Assembly: GCA_965279095.1 (NCBI GenBank) | Contig: CBDIHH010000003.1 | Location: 1 to 64,000, forward strand | Direction of reading: 5' to 3' | DNA length: 64,000 nt | Source of the DNA: CBDIHH01 sp965279095 | Lineage (GTDB): Bacteria > Pseudomonadota > Alphaproteobacteria > Caulobacterales > Caulobacteraceae | In this document: piece by piece, positions 61,671-64,000 of the stretch | How positions within the stretch are numbered: position 1 is the stretch's first letter | Layout: each line of letters starts with the position of its first letter | Program-made: the position numbers and the translations under genes | The notes under the pieces: generated by a model | What the model was told of the DNA's origin: nothing | The model's database searches: none | The model's input: only the letters and a program-made list of their open reading frames with translations

Positions 61671-62201
61671 GTGTCGGTGGCCTTGCTATGCTCGATAATT
61701 CAGGCGGCTGAGAAGCTCACGTTTGCCAACTTGGCGAACGTGCAGACGGTCGGCATCGGACTGTACATAGCTCTCGGCGTCATACAAGCCGTCTCGTCAG
61801 GAGGGGTTGCAAGCTTAAGGCGGCGAACTGGGGCGCTTCAATCGGCCATAAAGGTAGCAAAATTTCGAAATGACAATGTTTCCATTGAGCAGCTGCAGGC
61901 CGACGTAAGCAGGCTGGAAATTGGATTTCATGCGCTAAATAAGAGTATTCTTGCGGTGGTTACGGTCATGTTCATCGTAAGTGTTATATACTTTTCCTAC
62001 ACGACGATCGTCCAAGATTGGCCGTCTGATTTGCCGTCAACTGTATTCATTTTTTCGTATTACCTAATAGCGCCAATTGTTCTATATATTGGCGCTGCCC
62101 GCTTGATAGCTGGTCGATGTAGGGATGTTGAGCGACGCGTCAAGGCTGCGGAGGGGAAGTTTCTTGCTGACTCGTTTTCAATCGGGCGGCGAATGAAGTA
62201 A
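61656..62201 (+). CDS. Membrane protein of A+T-rich island, unknown
   Basis: Up to 181 residues from TTG 61656. This start overlaps the divergent XRE-ImmA start by 15 bp, so the real start is probably later (GTG codons at 61671 or 61677, or further in). Three hydrophobic segments: VGIGLYIALGVIQAV, SILAVVTVMFIVSVIYFSYTTIV and FIFSYYLIAPIVLYIGAARLI. A helical charged region lies between the first two (IEQLQADVSRLEIGFHALN). No family is recognised. It may belong to the same acquired module. Confidence 0.6.
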   Translation: MGDFHVSVALLCSIIQAAEKLTFANLANVQTVGIGLYIALGVIQAVSSGGVASLRRRTGALQSAIKVAKFRNDNVSIEQLQADVSRLEIGFHALNKSILAVVTVMFIVSVIYFSYTTIVQDWPSDLPSTVFIFSYYLIAPIVLYIGAARLIAGRCRDVERRVKAAEGKFLADSFSIGRRMK

Positions 62202-62279
62202 ATACTTTTAACTACACCGATTTCGGCTGCGCGTTTATGGGTTGAGTCCAACGAGAGCATTCACGCTCAAACCAACCCC

Positions 62280-63062
62280 TCACCCCACCGTCACCGCCCG
62301 CTCCGGCTTCCTCGGCCGGCGGGTCATCCGCACGCCCTTCGCCAGGATCTTCACCGCCTCCCAGTGGATCCCCGCCACCACCTTGAGGGTCAGCAGGGGA
62401 TGGCTCCAGAAGGCGCGCCACAGGGCCGCGTCGGAGAGCTCGGCGCGGGCGCCGCGGAAGGTGGCGGTGATCAGCAGGCCGTCGGCGTCGGCGCCGTGGA
62501 TGACGGTGGCGACGGCGTCGCCCGGGGGGGTGACCTCGAAGGCGTAGGTCATGGCCATGTCCATGAACGGCGAGACGTAGAAGGCCTTGTCGCAGCCGTG
62601 GCGCACCACCTCCCCGTCCCCGTCCACGGCGAACAGGTACGAGTGCCGCTGGCCGAAGGTGTTGTTCACCTCATAGAGGATGGCGCGAAGCTGGCCCGAG
62701 CGGGCGTGGCAGAAATACAGGCTGATGGGGTTGAACACATAGCCCAGCACCCGCGGCAGGCACAGGATGCGGATCGGGCCGCCGGCCTCGAACGCGATGC
62801 CCGCCTCGGCCAGCACCCCCTCCACATAGGGGCGCAGGGCGCCCGAGCCGTCGCCGTGGTCGCGGGGGTGGAAGCTGATCAGGTTGAAACGGTTCACCGA
62901 GAACAGGCGCAGGGCGGCGTCCAGGGCGTCCAGCTCGTCGAGGTCCAGCAGCATCTGGAAGATGCGGTAGGTGAGGGCGTGGCGGCGGGGCCGCAGGCGC
63001 AGGTGATAGACCGGCCCGGCATACAGGCCCGACATCCATAGGGGCGGCCGGGGGCTGGTCAT
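62280..63062 (-). CDS. DUF1365 protein, UfaO-like
   Basis: 260 residues from ATG 63062. SGLYAGPVYHLRLRPRRHALTYRIFQMLLDLDELD, RILCLPRVLGYVFNPISLYFCH, YEVNNTFGQRHSYLF and the membrane-proximal SPFMDMAMTYAFEV are the DUF1365 (COG3496) pattern. In Rhodobacter the COG2907-COG3496 pair belongs to the RpoE-ChrR singlet-oxygen regulon and, as I recall, takes part in furan fatty acid synthesis. The 4-bp overlap with the FAD gene upstream supports a joint role here. Confidence 0.88.
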   Translation of the reverse strand: MTSPRPPLWMSGLYAGPVYHLRLRPRRHALTYRIFQMLLDLDELDALDAALRLFSVNRFNLISFHPRDHGDGSGALRPYVEGVLAEAGIAFEAGGPIRILCLPRVLGYVFNPISLYFCHARSGQLRAILYEVNNTFGQRHSYLFAVDGDGEVVRHGCDKAFYVSPFMDMAMTYAFEVTPPGDAVATVIHGADADGLLITATFRGARAELSDAALWRAFWSHPLLTLKVVAGIHWEAVKILAKGVRMTRRPRKPERAVTVG

Positions 63063-64000
63063 TCGGCGGCGGCCAGGCGGGCTGGATCGGCCGGCAGGGG
63101 AATGCGGCCGCTCTCGTTGGCCACCGTCCACGGCCGGCGCACGCCGCCGAGGGCCTCGGCGACGGCCAGGCCCGCCTGCAGGCCGTCCTCGTGGAAGCCG
63201 GCGCCGAAATAGGCCCCGCAGAACCAGGTGCGGTCGGCGCCTTGCAGCTCCCACAGCCGGGCCTGGGCGGCCAGGGCCGGGCCGTCGAACAGGGGGTGCT
63301 CGAACACCTCGCTGCGGATCACGGTGTCGGGCGCCGGCGGGGTGGTCGGGTTGAGGGTGACGAAGATGTCCCGGTCGGGGCTGAGGCCCTGCAGCCGGTT
63401 CATCCAGTAGCTGACGCACAGGGCGGGGCGGCCGTCGGCCCCGGTCAGGCCCATATAGTTCCACGCCGACCAGGCGCGGCGGCGGCGGGGCATCAGGGCG
63501 GGGTCGGTATGCATCACCGTCAGGTTGCGGGTGTAGGTGATGGCGCCCAGAAGTTCGCGCTCGCGGGGGCTGGGGTCGCTCAGCATCGCCAGGGCCTGGT
63601 CGGCGTGGGCGGCGATGACCAGCTGGTCGTAGCGCTGGACCTCCCCCGCCGCGTCGGTGACCCACACCCCGTCTTTGGCCCTGCGCACCGAGGTCACGGC
63701 GCAGCCCAGGCGGGCGCGCTCGCCCACGGCGGCCATCAGCCTGGCCACATAGGCGCGGCTGCCGCCCTCCACCGTGCGCCACAGGGGCCGCTTGGCGATG
63801 TTGAGCAGGCCGTGGTTCTGGAAGAAGCGGATGAAGGCGGCGGCGGGATAGTCGCCGATGGCGTCCGCCGTGGCCGACCAGATGGCGGCCGCCTGGGGCA
63901 GCAGGTGGTCGTCGCGGAAGGCCCGGCCATAGCGGCCCTGGTCGAGGAACTGGCCGAGGGTCAGGCCCGGGTCGAGGCCGGCGACGTCCACCACGCGGGT
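63059..64000 (-). CDS. FAD-dependent oxidoreductase, COG2907/UfaD-like (5' end outside)
   Basis: About 314 residues are visible; the N-terminal FAD GxGxxG part lies beyond the window. FIRFFQNHGLLNIAKRPLWRTVEGGSRAYVARL, ARLGCAVTSVRRAKDGVWVTDAAGE, YDQLVIAAHADQALAMLSDPSPRERELLG and FCGAYFGAGFHEDGLQAGLAVAEALGG are typical of COG2907 amine-oxidase-like proteins. They act on membrane fatty acyl chains. Its TGA overlaps the DUF1365 ATG. A cfa-type methyltransferase would be expected next to the pair, possibly outside this window. Confidence 0.88.
   Translation of the reverse strand, partial: TRVVDVAGLDPGLTLGQFLDQGRYGRAFRDDHLLPQAAAIWSATADAIGDYPAAAFIRFFQNHGLLNIAKRPLWRTVEGGSRAYVARLMAAVGERARLGCAVTSVRRAKDGVWVTDAAGEVQRYDQLVIAAHADQALAMLSDPSPRERELLGAITYTRNLTVMHTDPALMPRRRRAWSAWNYMGLTGADGRPALCVSYWMNRLQGLSPDRDIFVTLNPTTPPAPDTVIRSEVFEHPLFDGPALAAQARLWELQGADRTWFCGAYFGAGFHEDGLQAGLAVAEALGGVRRPWTVANESGRIPLPADPARLAAAE

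Overview
The window is about 64 kb of very G+C-rich DNA from an alphaproteobacterium. The best fit is Caulobacteraceae (Phenylobacterium- or Caulobacter-like). This rests on very dense coding, TTGAC/CTAT-type housekeeping promoters like those described in Caulobacter, an ilv leader-peptide attenuator, large TonB-dependent receptors (TBDRs), a plant-type GshA, and a possible EcfG/SigT promoter. The genus is inferred from style, not from a database match. I see no rRNA, tRNA or CRISPR.

Layout. 1-6.6 kb: ilvB (cut by the window edge) behind a leader peptide and terminator, miaA, serB, an IclR regulator and an ABC exporter. 6.7-14.9 kb: a locus built around a LysR regulator, with a secreted protein, an MFS carrier, a methyltransferase, a small protein and a TBDR. 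The MFS and methyltransferase promoters share one layout, GATATC-N27-TTGAC-N11-CTAT, each with an ATC-N9-GAT LysR-type box; the TBDR promoter region carries the same CTGATATC core. 14.9-23 kb: mostly housekeeping genes (ppk2, MFS, rsmE, gshA, lipoprotein, ABC-2 exporter, HMG-CoA lyase). 23.1-25.2 kb: a BLUF blue-light sensor overlapping a GGDEF-EAL gene whose EAL domain lacks a catalytic Glu. 25.3-29.6 kb: leuC-leuD-CoA transferase-alcohol dehydrogenase, tightly coupled. 29.8-40.5 kb: glpK with an SMP-30 lactonase, two flavin monooxygenases, two alpha/beta hydrolases with complementary active-site oddities, and a DHA2 exporter.

40.7-53.4 kb is the most unusual part. It holds an ECF sigma factor, a FecR anti-sigma, and a 1055-residue TBDR that starts with an STN signalling domain and ends in a polyproline linker plus an OmpA-like peptidoglycan-binding domain. 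Three DUF1838 proteins and a flavin amine oxidase follow, all four with twin-arginine-like N-termini. Convergent to these lies xre-luxR-luxI-phyH, a quorum-sensing cassette with a lux-box-like dyad in the 3' end of luxR. A plausible reading is a surface-signalling uptake and periplasmic oxidation system next to an acyl-homoserine-lactone circuit; its substrate is unknown.

53.4-64 kb: an LLM enzyme, an SDR, a secreted Ala-rich protein behind a possible EcfG promoter, a TauE-type carrier and a tail-less FtsZ paralogue. Then come a perfect cloverleaf-like inverted repeat, a MAPEG gene and a degenerated copy of its 3' end, an XRE gene broken by an amber codon, and an A+T-rich island (about 60.05-62.25 kb) with an XRE-ImmA/IrrE metallopeptidase pair. 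The window ends in a DUF1365/FAD-oxidoreductase pair resembling furan-fatty-acid genes. Intergenic repeats of a 142-bp family sit at 21.8, 47.5 and (partly) 58.1 kb.
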